NCBI RefSeq assembly: GCF_000379765.1
Contig: NZ_KB903450.1
Span: 31,492 to 95,491 of the forward strand
DNA from: Flexithrix dorotheae DSM 6795
Lineage (GTDB): Bacteria > Bacteroidota > Bacteroidia > Cytophagales > Flammeovirgaceae
DNA: 64,000 bases
Direction: 5' to 3'
The position numbers were made by a program, and so were the translations under genes. Shown here piece by piece: positions 17,745-28,544 of the stretch. The notes beneath the pieces were generated by a model. The model saw only the letters and a list, made by a program, of their open reading frames with translations, was not told the origin of the DNA and ran no database searches. How positions within the stretch are numbered: the stretch's first letter is position 1; every line of letters starts with the position of its first letter.

Positions 17745-20660
17745 TTAATTTAAAAACTGATCAAACACTAATGAAACATAATACATACCTCCTGCGGTGG
17801 GGTTACCAAATGCCTGTCGGTATCGATTGTTAAACAAATTGGATGCTCCAATTTTTACAATCGATTTAATACTTGATATTTTATAGTTAAGCTGAGCATC
17901 TAATGTACTATAGGAGGGAACTGTAGTAGAAATATTGGTTCCAAAACTCGCAAATGACGACTCCCAAAGAAACTCATCCTGCCACCTGTAAGTAAGGTTA
18001 AATCCTAAGTTTTCGACCAGATTTCTATTACCAAAACTGATATTATATTTCGTTTCTGGTGTATTGAATTGCACCAGTAATCCCTGGTCTTTAAATTTTT
18101 GTGCATCTTTTAATTTGTTGTAGGAGAAATTTCCTCCAATTGTAAAGCCTTTTGGAAGTGAATAGTCAAGTCCAATAGCCCATCCAAAAGTATAAATATC
18201 TTCATCTACATTAACCGGGTAAGAATAAACCTGACGGTCTCCAGCTAATCCGATTAAAGCTAATGGATTAGAAGGGCCCTCAACCGGGGCTGACTGGACT
18301 ACTGGGTTTGCGGCAATATAATCCTTATATTGATTGGAATAATAATATGCATCAATCAATAGTTTTTGTCCTATTAATCCCTTGTACCCAAATTCAAATG
18401 AATAGACCTTTTCAGGTTTAAATTCTTTATGATCAACAGGATCTAATTCCCCAACAGAAGCTTCCAGGGAATATTGGATAGTCCTCCTTTGGACTTCTGC
18501 CTCTGCATCTTCCGGGGCAATTGTTCCATCCATTACTTCCTGAGTCACCTCATTAGTGGCTCTAACAGTTGAGGGAAGAAGTGCTCCCTGAAAGGCTGCT
18601 CCAAATACTTCAAGATTTGCTGGGGTATAAACAGGATTATTATACATGTTGTATTTTTGTTTAAACAAATCAAGTCCTCCTACAAGCCTTGCCTGAGGAG
18701 TTTCCAGGTTGATGTATTGGTCCTGGTTGGTGGGGATCCTAAAGCCTGTTTGATAGGAAGCTCTAAAATTGTGATTTTGTGCCAGTGTATAAACTGCAGA
18801 AGCCCTGGGAGTGAATTGTCCTTTGAAATTTTCATTTTTATCGTATCTAATGGAAGCAGAAACTTTCAGTTGCTCATTAAGGAAACGATCGGAAAGCTGT
18901 ACATAACCGCCATATTCATTGATATTGTACTCCTCACCGTTTTCATCCAATTCAAATAGTGTTTTTTCAGAGTTTAAGTCATACATTCTGAAATTGGCAC
19001 CTACAATCACTTCCATAAAATCAATCTGATTGCTGAAATTGTACATCCCTTCTGCATGATATAAATTGGTTTTATCTAAAAATTGGGCTCCTGCAGGGAT
19101 TGGCGTAGAAATAATTCGGCTTTTTGCAGCTTCGAATTCTGGGGTTCCCGGCTCATAACGCCCCTGGTCGGCAAATGCTCTTGCTGCGTTATGGGCAGCC
19201 ATGTTCGATGCTCCTGCACCAATTGCCTGGAGGTAAGCACCTACATATTCAGGATGCCACTGTTGACTTGGTTTATAAGCTTCATTCATTAATACTCCCA
19301 AGGTTCCTGAAGCATAAGCATCACCCGCTCTTTCCTGCGTGGTGTATCCTCTCACAAAAAAGTTAGAGCCTTTTAGTTCCAGTTTTATTTGGCTTAGGTT
19401 AAAGTTGGCAATAGAATATCGGTCAAGTCCGGTATAAACTGTTGTCCCTGCTCCATAATTGGCTTGTAAAATTCCTTCTAGGTTATCATTGAACCTATAG
19501 TGCAGCGCACCAGTCAATTTAACACTTTCTGCATCGTAGTTTACCAAATCTGCTTCTTCGTAGCCAGTTCTGGTAACCACCTGGTCTGGAACAAGTGCGT
19601 CTGAACCAGGAGGTAGCACACCTGCATCAATCATTGCCTGGGCTGTTGATTTCATGTTAGATGAAGAAATGGCTTCATCTCCATAAGTATTTACGCCATC
19701 ATATTCAGGATTATTTATTCTCGTTCCTCCATCCTGAGTCCTATCCCTGAAATCCTGTGCGTGCCAGTCTTCCGCAGAGAAATAGGATGCATTTACTTTA
19801 AATGCCCATTTGTCGTTAAAGGCTTTGGCGTATCGGATACCTGCTTCATAAAAGGGCTTAAACTCTGCTCCGGAACCTTCCTGGGGCTGATTGATTCCAG
19901 CCTTTACACTGGCACTTAATCCCTGATATTGAAATGGGTTTTTACTGTTCATTAATAATATACCATTAATAGCATTCGGACCATAGAGAGCAGAAGATGC
20001 CCCTGGAAGTAGTTCTACACTTTCCAAATCAAGTTCTGAAATACCTACAATATTTCCTACCGAAAAGTTAAGTCCTGGGGCCTGGTTGTCCATTCCATCA
20101 ATCAATTGCACCATCCTCAAATTACCATTTGAATTAAAACCTCTGGTGGCAATAGATTTAAATGTCATACTTTGAGTACTCATATCCACCCCCTTCAGAT
20201 TTACTAATGCATCGTAAAAAGAAGCGGTAGGGGCTTCACGAATAGCAATTATATCTAATTTTTCAATTGATACCGGAGACTCCAGTATGCTTTCTTCCAC
20301 ACGAGAGGCAGAAACGACTATTTCCTGTCCGAAAACTACTGCTTCTTCCAGGGCTACTTCAAGATTCTGACCATCCTGGGTTACATCAACTTCTTTTGGA
20401 GAATAGCCAACTACGGAAAAGACGAGGGTAAATGGGGGGGCTACAGAACTTTGTAAATTAAATTGACCATCCAGGTTGGTGGTGGTCCCCACTAATTTTC
20501 CTTTTATAACGATATTGGCCCCTATCAACGGTTCGCCTGTATTTTCATCCTTTACTGTCCCCGAAATGGTGGATTGGGCCAGGCTGGTAAACCCAAATGC
20601 CAATAGAGAGACCATAAATACAACTATTGCGCAAATAGTAGTTTTTCTCATAATTTTCAT
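17745..20660 (-). CDS. TonB-dependent outer-membrane receptor with CarboxypepD_reg-like domain
   Basis: 971 residues. After a signal peptide (ending near FTSLAQS) comes a CarboxypepD_reg-like domain (SGTVKDENTGEPLIGANIV, about 30-115), a TonB plug (about 120-235, with LIDGMDNQAPG and GASSALYGPNAINGI) and a long 22-strand-type barrel ending in a terminal aromatic strand, YYVSLVFDQF. Such receptors import a large or scarce ligand with energy from TonB. No SusD-like lipoprotein gene is adjacent, so it is not a standard SusCD pair, and the ligand is unknown. The Met at 20651 is an equally possible start. Confidence 0.92.
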   Translation of the reverse strand: MKIMRKTTICAIVVFMVSLLAFGFTSLAQSTISGTVKDENTGEPLIGANIVIKGKLVGTTTNLDGQFNLQSSVAPPFTLVFSVVGYSPKEVDVTQDGQNLEVALEEAVVFGQEIVVSASRVEESILESPVSIEKLDIIAIREAPTASFYDALVNLKGVDMSTQSMTFKSIATRGFNSNGNLRMVQLIDGMDNQAPGLNFSVGNIVGISELDLESVELLPGASSALYGPNAINGILLMNSKNPFQYQGLSASVKAGINQPQEGSGAEFKPFYEAGIRYAKAFNDKWAFKVNASYFSAEDWHAQDFRDRTQDGGTRINNPEYDGVNTYGDEAISSSNMKSTAQAMIDAGVLPPGSDALVPDQVVTRTGYEEADLVNYDAESVKLTGALHYRFNDNLEGILQANYGAGTTVYTGLDRYSIANFNLSQIKLELKGSNFFVRGYTTQERAGDAYASGTLGVLMNEAYKPSQQWHPEYVGAYLQAIGAGASNMAAHNAARAFADQGRYEPGTPEFEAAKSRIISTPIPAGAQFLDKTNLYHAEGMYNFSNQIDFMEVIVGANFRMYDLNSEKTLFELDENGEEYNINEYGGYVQLSDRFLNEQLKVSASIRYDKNENFKGQFTPRASAVYTLAQNHNFRASYQTGFRIPTNQDQYINLETPQARLVGGLDLFKQKYNMYNNPVYTPANLEVFGAAFQGALLPSTVRATNEVTQEVMDGTIAPEDAEAEVQRRTIQYSLEASVGELDPVDHKEFKPEKVYSFEFGYKGLIGQKLLIDAYYYSNQYKDYIAANPVVQSAPVEGPSNPLALIGLAGDRQVYSYPVNVDEDIYTFGWAIGLDYSLPKGFTIGGNFSYNKLKDAQKFKDQGLLVQFNTPETKYNISFGNRNLVENLGFNLTYRWQDEFLWESSFASFGTNISTTVPSYSTLDAQLNYKISSIKSIVKIGASNLFNNRYRQAFGNPTAGGMYYVSLVFDQFLN

Positions 20661-21122
20661 ATTTACCTATTGATTAATCTAAATTTCCAAATGAGAACTT
20701 TTTAAAGTGATATTCCCATTTACTTTGTTTATGTGTTATTAGCAGAGCAATTTATTCAATTTCTGTAAAATTTCAATTTTTTGCTGATTTTTTTTAATTT
20801 AAATTAAATTTGAAAAATATCATTTTGTTCAACAAAACCAGTTTTTTATTAGTAAAGTAGCAATAAAATGATATTTTCTATAAAAATATTACAAATAAAT
20901 ATGCTGCATGCATAATAAAATTTATTTTGACAAGGCTGCTAAAAAAATGGTGAAAATGAGATAAATACTGGACTTTAGAATGGGATAAAAGCAAACTGTT
21001 TTTTTCAGGACAAACCACTCTGGAGAGCAATTGAAATGTTTAAAGTTTTGGAGGAGTGGATCGGTTTTCTGCAAGAAGTGTCAGAGAAATGCAGGAATGA
21101 ATTTAAAGGAAGAAATGGGATT
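20661..21122. other. Gene-poor region upstream of the TonB receptor
   Basis: About 460 AT-rich bases between two minus-strand genes. It should hold the receptor promoter, but I cannot identify a convincing -7/-33 pair. No RNA gene or strong hairpin seen. A plus-strand frame near 21034 is discussed as rejected. Confidence 0.5.
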
Positions 21123-23057
21123 TTAAATTTCCAGTCCAAAAACCAATATATCATCTGTTTGTTCCAGATCTCCTTTCCATTTTTCTAAAGCTTCCATAAG
21201 GAGCTGAGGCTTTTTGGAAAAAGGTGCTGAGCTGATGTCATTCAGAATATTCCGAAGATTTTTTTCAGCAAAGGGCTCCTGAGATTTTTCGGAAAGCTGG
21301 CTTTGGTAGCCATCAGTAAAAACCAGAATCTGGTCATGTTTACCAAGGCTCACTGTCTTATTGGCATAGATTCGGTTAGTGGCATAGTTTGAACCTCCAA
21401 TAGGTACATTGTCAGGTGGGATAATTTGTAAACTTTGGTTTTGAATGATATATACAGGCATTCTGGCCCCTGCATAAACCAGTCTTTTAGTGTTGATGTT
21501 AATCATTAAAACCGCCATTTCCACTCCATCATTTACCACACTTTCTTCTCCGGTAGTCATTAAATCAATAAAAGCACGGTTGGCTTTGGTGAGAATATCA
21601 GCTGGGGGCTGATATGGATTTTCATTTATAATCTGGGAAAGTAATGAAGAGGCTATTACGGTATTAAAAGCCCCTGGCACACCAATTCCAAGGCAATCGG
21701 CTACTACAATTACAATGTTATCTCCTTTATGGTCGAACCAGCAAAAATCACCTCCTACAGGTTCCTTCGGCTTGTTCATCTGAAATTTATTAGAGAAAAT
21801 ATTTAAAAACCCCGGAGAACCAGTTAGCAGGGCATCCTGTACTTTTTTGGCATATTCAAATGAATAATCGATAATCTGATTTTTTTCTTCTATCTCTTTA
21901 TTAGCCAAATCCAGTTTCTGTAAACTCAGTTTTTTTACCTGATTCCTTCTAAAAATCAGATAAACCAACACCAATCCAAGAATAACCAGCCCTGAAATTG
22001 AAAGTAATTTAAATTTTTGGAATTCAGCTTCTCTGGTTAATCGGGCCAGGTCAATTTCTTTTTTCTCAAGTTCATACTGCAATTCTATTTCGGCAATTTT
22101 CCGTTTAGTGATTTCATTGATCATGCTATCTTCAGAAGCAATATAAAGGCGATTGTAAAGTAAAGCAGCTTTAAAGTCACTTTCATCTTCGTATACCTCT
22201 GCAAGTTCTCTGTAGCAATTTCTCACCAGAGAAAGTGAGTTCAATTCCTCAGCAAGCTTAAGCCCTTTGCTTATTTGGGTAATTGCATTTTTATAATCTT
22301 TTTTCAGGTGGAATGCGCTACCATATTTTAGGAAACCCACTGCCAGTCCAAATTTGTTATTGGTTTCTTCGCAAATTTTCTGGCTTTCATCAATATAGGC
22401 TATGGCCTTTTCAGGTTCTTTTAGTTTGATAGACAAATCACCCAAATTAACCAGAGGCTTATAGACCTGAGATTTATTGTCAAGAAGGCTTCCTACTTTA
22501 TACGATTCTTCCAGGTATTCACGGGCGGTTTCCAGTTTTTCAAGGTTGATATAAATCAGGCCAATCAGATTCAAGGCGTCTCCAAGACCTGCGTTATTTT
22601 TTATTTCCCGCCAGATCAGCAGTTCCTGTTCTGCATAATCCAGTGCTGTGTTGAAATCATTCACCAGTAAATAAGTGACTCCGGTTTTGTGCAAAACATC
22701 TGCTTTTAAAGAAGGGTCATTTAATTCCTCCGAAAGCTTAAGGACTTCATTGAATAATTTTAATGCTTCTTCAGACTGGCCAATATTTCTTCTCACAATT
22801 CCAACATTTAGGTAGGATTGTGCCAGGCGTTTTTTATCATTTTCTTCTTTGGCATATCGTAGGGCTTCATTGGCAAAATGCAGAGCCCTTTCACTATTGG
22901 TATTGAAATATAGGGTGGAGATTTGGTTGAGAATATCAATTCTTTCCAGACCTTTTGCCCTTTCGAGTTCAGCCTTTAAGCTATCAAGTTCGAAATTGGC
23001 AAGAACAGCTGTAGTTGAGAAGAAAAAAATTAAAATTAAAAAATGAAATCTGCCCAT
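21123..23057 (-). CDS. TPR-repeat SpoIIE-type PP2C phosphatase
   Basis: 644 residues from MGRFHFLILIFFFST (signal peptide or first membrane segment). Residues about 40-340 form TPR repeats, then a transmembrane helix (LLSISGLVILGLVLVYLIF), a short coiled coil, and a C-terminal SpoIIE/PP2C-like serine phosphatase domain (GGDFCWFDHKGD, VADCLGIGVPGAFNT, ILVFTDGYQSQ) with metal-binding aspartates. Such proteins sense periplasmic cues through TPRs and dephosphorylate an anti-sigma-antagonist-type or other partner; the partner is not nearby. The frame extends to 23114 but that part is not signal-like. Confidence 0.85.
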   Translation of the reverse strand: MGRFHFLILIFFFSTTAVLANFELDSLKAELERAKGLERIDILNQISTLYFNTNSERALHFANEALRYAKEENDKKRLAQSYLNVGIVRRNIGQSEEALKLFNEVLKLSEELNDPSLKADVLHKTGVTYLLVNDFNTALDYAEQELLIWREIKNNAGLGDALNLIGLIYINLEKLETAREYLEESYKVGSLLDNKSQVYKPLVNLGDLSIKLKEPEKAIAYIDESQKICEETNNKFGLAVGFLKYGSAFHLKKDYKNAITQISKGLKLAEELNSLSLVRNCYRELAEVYEDESDFKAALLYNRLYIASEDSMINEITKRKIAEIELQYELEKKEIDLARLTREAEFQKFKLLSISGLVILGLVLVYLIFRRNQVKKLSLQKLDLANKEIEEKNQIIDYSFEYAKKVQDALLTGSPGFLNIFSNKFQMNKPKEPVGGDFCWFDHKGDNIVIVVADCLGIGVPGAFNTVIASSLLSQIINENPYQPPADILTKANRAFIDLMTTGEESVVNDGVEMAVLMININTKRLVYAGARMPVYIIQNQSLQIIPPDNVPIGGSNYATNRIYANKTVSLGKHDQILVFTDGYQSQLSEKSQEPFAEKNLRNILNDISSAPFSKKPQLLMEALEKWKGDLEQTDDILVFGLEI

Positions 23058-23253
23058 TGATAAATCTTCAACATCCAAGGATAATACAAATATAAATATT
23101 AATTGTATTTTCAAATGAATTAATTGGATTATTGAAGCTTTTCTTTTTGGAGACAGGCAGCCCCTTGAAATTCACTTGATTGAAAGGACAGCAGGAGATT
23201 AAAAGATTACCCGCTTTCTTGGAAGCTGTCTGTTACTTTAATTCAGATAATAG

Positions 23254-23261
23254 TATATTTG
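23254..23261 (+). promoter_or_regulatory. -7 promoter box upstream of the FabH-like gene
   Basis: TATATTTG is a perfect -7 box about 200 nt before the ATG at 23465; a long 5' UTR would follow. No clear -33 box. A closer promoter may exist that I cannot see. Confidence 0.35.
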
Positions 23262-23464
23262 GGCTTTTTCAGGTATAAACAAGGGGACTAAATTGGTTAT
23301 GACACCAACAAAAAAACTGAGTCACCCAGGTTGGTAACCAGGTTAATGGATAAAAAATAAACCCAACTGCCTGATTAAATATTTTGCGGTAACCGAAATG
23401 TTTGGAAACCGAAAATTTAAATGAAAAAAGTGACCTTATTCTTTAAAAAATAAATATTTAACAC

Positions 23465-24472
23465 ATGATGATGAAAAATGCGAAAATTGCCGGTATCGGG
23501 GTTTATGTGCCTGATAACGTGGTTACTAATGACGATCTGTCCAAAAAAATGAATACCACAGATGAGTGGATTGTAGAAAGAACGGGAATAAAGGAAAGGC
23601 GATATGCCAATGTGGAGGTGGATAAAAATTATATAATGGGAGCAAAAGCCAGCCGAAAGGCAATGGAAATGGCTAATACTACCGCTGAAGAAATTGATTT
23701 AATTGTATATGCGACTTTAAGTGCTGATTATATTTTCCCCGGTTCCGGAGTATTATTGCAAAGAGAATTAGGATGCAAAAATATAGGGGCGATTGATGTA
23801 AGAGCCCAGTGTTCAGGGTTCGTATATGGATTGTCTATTGCTGAGCAATACATTAAAACTGGTACATATAAAAATATTCTGTTGGTAGGCTCGGAAATTC
23901 ATTCTTCAGGTTTAGATTATTCTGATCATGGCCGGCATATTTCCGTAATTTTTGGAGATGGTGCCGGGGCGGCTGTCATTCAGCCAGCTGAAGGAGAAGG
24001 AAAAGGAGTGCTTTCTACCCATTTGCATAGTGAAGGGGAACATGCCGAGCAATTGGCTGTAATTGATCCGGGGTTTAGTAAAGTTCCACGATTTCAGCCG
24101 GAAATGGTAAAACCAGGTGGCAGTTTTTATCCGGTAATGAATGGCCAATTTGTATTTAAAAATGCCGTTGTTCGGTTTGAGGAGGTAATTAAGGAAGCAT
24201 TAGAAACAAATAATTATACTGTAGATGATCTGGATATGCTAATTCCTCATCAGGCGAATCTTAGAATATCACAATTCATCCAGAAAAAATTCAGGTTGCC
24301 GGAGGAGAAAATCCATAATACAATCATGAAATATGGCAATACTACGGCCGCTTCTATTCCAATAGGCCTGAGCGAAGCCCTGGAGGCCGGGAAAATTAAG
24401 GATGGTGATCTGGTATGTCTGGCAGCTTTTGGTAGTGGTTTTACCTGGGCCAGTGCGTTGATCAGGTGGTAA
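23465..24472 (+). CDS. 3-oxoacyl-ACP synthase III family protein (FabH-like)
   Basis: 335 residues of the thiolase fold. Condenses an acyl-CoA starter with malonyl-ACP in fatty acid initiation, or a related Claisen condensation. The Cys-His-Asn triad is visible as the Cys of RAQCSGFVYG (near 117), the His of IPHQANLRI and the Asn of YGNTTAASIP. It is not beside the acpP-fabF cluster at 36-37 kb, so it may be a second, specialised KASIII. The start could be at either of the first three Mets. Confidence 0.85.
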   Translation: MMMKNAKIAGIGVYVPDNVVTNDDLSKKMNTTDEWIVERTGIKERRYANVEVDKNYIMGAKASRKAMEMANTTAEEIDLIVYATLSADYIFPGSGVLLQRELGCKNIGAIDVRAQCSGFVYGLSIAEQYIKTGTYKNILLVGSEIHSSGLDYSDHGRHISVIFGDGAGAAVIQPAEGEGKGVLSTHLHSEGEHAEQLAVIDPGFSKVPRFQPEMVKPGGSFYPVMNGQFVFKNAVVRFEEVIKEALETNNYTVDDLDMLIPHQANLRISQFIQKKFRLPEEKIHNTIMKYGNTTAASIPIGLSEALEAGKIKDGDLVCLAAFGSGFTWASALIRW

Positions 24473-24494
24473 ATTAATTTTGAACCAATTATTT

Positions 24495-24529
24495 AAAGGG
24501 TTTTGTCAAATTTTCTGGCAAAACCTTTT
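24495..24529 (+). terminator. Terminator after the FabH-like gene
   Basis: Arms 24495-24505 and 24519-24529 pair over 11 bp with one G-U, followed by a T-rich tract, about 20 nt after the stop codon. Confidence 0.75.
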
Positions 24530-24748
24530 GCTTTTAAGAAGTAATTCAAAATTAATTGTGTATTATTTTGCTATAAAAGACTGATAGAGAGATTATTATT
24601 CCTCGAAAATAATAGCACGGGTGCTTAATAAGGATTTCTATTTGAGGAGAATATTCCATAAATGAATTAATTTTGTTTCTTTTTCCGAAACATAACCGTC
24701 CAGAAAAGCCAATTGGGCGGGATTTGTAAAAAATAAATTTCTTATGCT

Positions 24749-25411
24749 ATGAAAATAAAAGTACTAATCATCTATTTAGCTACTTTCCTTTTTGCTACTA
24801 TATGGCAAAGTTGTGAAAATGATCCTTGTAATAGTGCGGCCTGTGAATGTGGAGAGTTGGAAGATGAGAAACCTTATTATGAAATAACTGATCAAAGGTC
24901 TACTTTAAATGGATATTTTGATAGTGATGATGTCTGGCGACCCACCCAGAACGCCAAGGATCCGGTGAAACCAGACAGGTTTGGGATTTATGTGGAAATG
25001 GAATACGATTTTGTAGCAGCACTGGAAAATAAAGCAGGGAGCTCAGGGCTCAGTTTTTTCCCCAACGCAAATGCCTGTACTTTGTCAGGGCCTGGCTGGA
25101 AAGGTACAAAACAGGAAATTGTAAGTATAAATGTGACCAGCAAAAATGATTTTGACGACTCCAAAACCAAGGGTGCTTTATTGAATGAATTTTTTGATAT
25201 ATATCCTTTCCAACCTGAAAATCGAAATAATCTGGCATCCAAGGAAAACTTGTCGGATTTCCTTTTAGTAAAGCCAGGAGCCCTTAAGGAGTTTACCCTT
25301 TTACTCAAGCAAACACCTGCTTATCCTGATCAGGAATTTGTGATTACTTATGCATTAAGCAATGGGGATGTTTATGAAATTAATGCTAAACCTATTAGTT
25401 TTAGCCTTTAA
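24749..25411 (+). CDS. Putative lipoprotein of unknown function
   Basis: 220 residues. A signal segment (MKIKVLIIYLATFLFATIW) leads to QSC, a plausible lipobox Cys followed by an acidic, Cys-containing stretch (CENDPCNSAACECGE). The rest looks beta-rich with no motif I know. The TRAP-binding-protein gene starts 24 nt after its stop, so the two are probably co-transcribed. Confidence 0.6.
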   Translation: MKIKVLIIYLATFLFATIWQSCENDPCNSAACECGELEDEKPYYEITDQRSTLNGYFDSDDVWRPTQNAKDPVKPDRFGIYVEMEYDFVAALENKAGSSGLSFFPNANACTLSGPGWKGTKQEIVSINVTSKNDFDDSKTKGALLNEFFDIYPFQPENRNNLASKENLSDFLLVKPGALKEFTLLLKQTPAYPDQEFVITYALSNGDVYEINAKPISFSL

Positions 25412-25435
25412 TTTCAATTCTTTTCACAAGTCCTT

Positions 25436-26572
25436 ATGGAGAACCAGAAAACTAGCCGAAGAAATTTTTTAAATAAAAGTACCAAAATAATTGGCGGAGC
25501 TGTGGCTGCCGGAGGATTGGCCTCTTGCAGTAAGGAAAAAACAGAAAATGCTAGTGTTGGGGATGCCTTTAATATTAATTCAAATCAAAAATTTGAATGG
25601 CGATGTGTTACCACCTGGCCTCCCAATTTCCCTGTTTTGGGAGAAGCTGTGGTGAATATGGCAAAGGACCTTGAAGTCATGTCAAGTGGGAGATTGAAAA
25701 TTAAAGTTTATGGTGGTGGAGAATTGGTGCCTGCAATGGAGTGTTTTGATGCAGTTACTCAGGGTGCTGTACAAATGGCTCATGGAGCAGCGTATTATTG
25801 GGCCGGAAAATTACCCTCAGCAGTGTTTTTTGCCACTATTCCATTTGGAATGACTGCCCAGCAAATAAATGCCTGGTTACTTCATGGAGGCGGAATGGAG
25901 CTTTGGCAGGAGCTTTATCATAAATTTGACCTGGAGCCATTTCCCAGTGGCAATACAGGCGTGCAAATGGGAGGGTGGTTCAATAAGGAAATTAATTCCA
26001 TAGAGGATATAAAAGGACTAAAAATGCGAATTCCGGGAATGGGAGGAGATGTGTTTGCCAAAGCTGGAGGAGCTCCTATATCCATTGCAGGAGGGGAATT
26101 ATATACCAATCTGGAAAGAGGGGTGATTGATGCCACAGAATGGATTGGGCCTTATCACGATTATTTGATGGGCTTCCATAAAATTGCCAAATATTATTAT
26201 TATCCGGGATGGCATGAGCCCGGTTCCAATCTGGAATTGATGGTGAACAAAAAGGCGTATGATGGCCTTCCTCCTGATTTGCAGGAAATGATTAAGGCAG
26301 TATCTTTAAAATATAACCTCTGGGTGCTGACAGAATTTGAAGCTAAAAATAACTTCTATATGCAGAAAATTCTGGCTGAAAGCGATGTGGAGTTGAGGAA
26401 ATTTCCGGATGAGGTTTTAAAAAACCTGAAAAAATTTGCAGATGAAAGAGTAGCTGAAATTACTGCTTCAGATCCATTTGCCCAAAGGGTATATGAAAGT
26501 TTCTCCAAATTTAAAAAGGATATTATTCAATGGGGAGAAACTTCCGATCAGGCCATTATGCCTTATCTTTAA
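25436..26572 (+). CDS. TRAP transporter solute-binding protein, DctP/TakP-like
   Basis: 378 residues. The N-terminus has a Tat motif (SRRNFLNKSTKIIGGAVA) and a Cys that may be lipidated (LASCSKE). The mature part is a DctP-type binding protein: the carboxylate-binding Arg is in GLKMRIPGMGG, and ATEWIGPYHDY plus YYPGWHEPG match the Trp and Glu that bind ligand and cation in TakP-type 2-oxoacid binding proteins. The membrane subunits DctQ/DctM are not in the window, so it is an orphan here. The ligand is inferred only from these motifs. Confidence 0.85.
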   Translation: MENQKTSRRNFLNKSTKIIGGAVAAGGLASCSKEKTENASVGDAFNINSNQKFEWRCVTTWPPNFPVLGEAVVNMAKDLEVMSSGRLKIKVYGGGELVPAMECFDAVTQGAVQMAHGAAYYWAGKLPSAVFFATIPFGMTAQQINAWLLHGGGMELWQELYHKFDLEPFPSGNTGVQMGGWFNKEINSIEDIKGLKMRIPGMGGDVFAKAGGAPISIAGGELYTNLERGVIDATEWIGPYHDYLMGFHKIAKYYYYPGWHEPGSNLELMVNKKAYDGLPPDLQEMIKAVSLKYNLWVLTEFEAKNNFYMQKILAESDVELRKFPDEVLKNLKKFADERVAEITASDPFAQRVYESFSKFKKDIIQWGETSDQAIMPYL

Positions 26573-26725
26573 TTAAAAATTTTAAGGGGCATTTTTTCAA
26601 TAACTTTTGGCCTTTTATGGTGTCCTTTCATAAAGGCTCCCTGGCAATTAGTAAGATTTTCGAATTTTAAAATTTCAATTGAGATATATTTATTTTTAAC
26701 TAAACTGGAAACGGAAAATTAGATC

Positions 26726-28111
26726 ATGGGAATTAAACAATTTACTTTTACGATTTTAATCCTTGCCATTGCATTTAACGGTTTTGCACAAGATGATGAA
26801 GGATGGGAACAATTATTTAATGGGAAAGACTTTACCGGATTTAAACAACTGAACGGTGAAGCAGAGTACAAGGTTGAAAATGGAGAAATGGTGGGTATTT
26901 CCAAGTTAAATACGCCAAACAGCTTTATGGCTACCGAAAAAACCTACTCCGACTTTATTCTGGAAGTGGAAGTAAAAGTGCATCCGCTTTTAAATTCCGG
27001 AATTCAGATCAGGAGTTTGAGCACCCCTGAATACAGAGATGGAAGGGTACACGGCTACCAGGTGGAAATAGATCCTAGTGAAAGGGCTTATAGTGGTGGA
27101 ATTTATGATGAGGCCAGAAGAGGCTGGTTATACAATCTGGGAAGAAACCAGAAGGGCAGAACCGCTTTTAAACAGGGCGAATGGAATAAATACCATATTG
27201 AATGTATCGGGAACACCATCAGAACATGGATCAATGGCATTCAATGCGCCAATTTGATTGATGATATGACTGCAGAAGGTTTTATTGCATTTCAGGTGCA
27301 TGGAATTGGAAGAGAAGAGCAGGCCGGGACTACTGTAAGGTGGAAGAATATTAGAATTAAAACAAAGGATTTAGCAGCATCAAGCTGGGAAAATCAGCCC
27401 CATGCAGAGGTTGTTAATTTGATTCCAAATACCATTTCTCCAGAAGAAAAAAGAGCAGGGTGGAGATTACTTTGGGATGGAAAAACTTCTGATGGATGGA
27501 GGTCTGCTAAATCGGATAAGTTCCCCGAAAAAGGTTGGGAAATGACTGATGGAGTGTTAACTGTTTTGGAATCCGGTGGAGGAGAGTCTGAAAACGGTGG
27601 TGACATTGTAACTATTGATAAATTTTCCAGCTTTGAGCTACAAGTCGATTTCAAAATCACTGAAGGGGCAAATAGCGGAATAAAATATTTTGTTGATCCG
27701 GAATTGAATAAGGGATCAGGTTCAGCAATCGGGTTGGAGTTCCAGGTGCTGGACGATAAAGAGCATCCTGATGCAAAAATGGGTGTTAATGGCAATAGAA
27801 CAGTAGGATCTCTATATGATTTAATTACTGCAGAAAATTTATCAATTCCCGGAGCAAGAAATAAAGGCTTTGCAGGTGTAGGAAATTGGAACCATGCCAG
27901 AATTGTGGTAAAAGGAAATCATGTAGAGCACTGGCTGAATAACAATCTGGTGGTAACTTTCGATAGAAACAGCCAGATGTTCAGGGCTTTAGTAGCTTAT
28001 AGTAAGTATAAGAAATGGGAAAACTTTGGGCAAATTCCTGAAGGACATATCTTGTTACAAGATCATGGAAATACAGTTCACTTTAGAAGTGTGAAAATCA
28101 GGGAGTTCTAG
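26726..28111 (+). CDS. Two-domain DUF1080 (3-keto-disaccharide hydrolase-like) secreted protein
   Basis: 461 residues with a signal peptide ([22 protein letters not shown]). Two copies of the concanavalin-like DUF1080 domain follow, about residues 27-215 ([17 protein letters not shown]) and 240-460 ([16 protein letters not shown]). Proteins of this family include 3-keto-glycoside/3-keto-disaccharide hydrolases acting on oxidised sugars, but many members lack tested activity. No sugar-oxidation partner is adjacent; the Gfo/Idh/MocA oxidoreductase at 54.3 kb belongs to a family that makes such 3-keto sugars, a loose link only. Confidence 0.85.
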   Translation: MGIKQFTFTILILAIAFNGFAQDDEGWEQLFNGKDFTGFKQLNGEAEYKVENGEMVGISKLNTPNSFMATEKTYSDFILEVEVKVHPLLNSGIQIRSLSTPEYRDGRVHGYQVEIDPSERAYSGGIYDEARRGWLYNLGRNQKGRTAFKQGEWNKYHIECIGNTIRTWINGIQCANLIDDMTAEGFIAFQVHGIGREEQAGTTVRWKNIRIKTKDLAASSWENQPHAEVVNLIPNTISPEEKRAGWRLLWDGKTSDGWRSAKSDKFPEKGWEMTDGVLTVLESGGGESENGGDIVTIDKFSSFELQVDFKITEGANSGIKYFVDPELNKGSGSAIGLEFQVLDDKEHPDAKMGVNGNRTVGSLYDLITAENLSIPGARNKGFAGVGNWNHARIVVKGNHVEHWLNNNLVVTFDRNSQMFRALVAYSKYKKWENFGQIPEGHILLQDHGNTVHFRSVKIREF

Positions 28112-28134
28112 GAAAATTCTATCGATTTACTAAT

Positions 28135-28176
28135 AAAGGGGGAATTTGGTAATCATCATTACCAGATTCCCTTTTT
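28135..28176 (+). terminator. Terminator after the DUF1080 gene
   Basis: Long imperfect stem between 28135-28152 and 28159-28176 with G-U wobbles and a 6-nt loop, ending in a T-run. Confidence 0.75.
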
Positions 28177-28181
28177 TGTTT

Positions 28182-28544
28182 TTCAAAAAAATCCAGTTTT
28201 AAACATGAGTAAAGATAAGTAACTGATCATAAGTAAATGTGTATTTGCGAGGAAGCATTTTATTTCAAGGCAGACGGTTCCCTCTTTTGTTGAAAAAGGT
28301 CTTGTATAAGGACACAACAGAAGGTTTTTTTTACAAGAAATCCTGTCTTGCTCAACCGGAAAAAAGGATAGCTCAAACTTCCGTTTTTTATGATAAGTTA
28401 ATTAAAATGTTTTAAATTAAAATTGGAAAGGTAAAATTGAAATCATCACTTAGGAAAGAAAGTAAAATTTCCTTTACTTTACTAGCTAATTGAGTTGCTT
28501 AACCTATAAAAACAAATTGTTTAATAGTTAAATATGAAAATTTT
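28182..28544. other. Gene-free leader region of acsA
   Basis: About 360 AT-rich bases. I see no ORF and no recognisable riboswitch or tRNA. The acsA promoter must lie here, but I find no box pair that stands out. Confidence 0.4.

Noticed and set aside
21034..21186. 50-codon plus-strand frame overlapping the end of the SpoIIE gene
   Set aside because: Overlaps a well supported gene on the other strand and has no promoter or family match.
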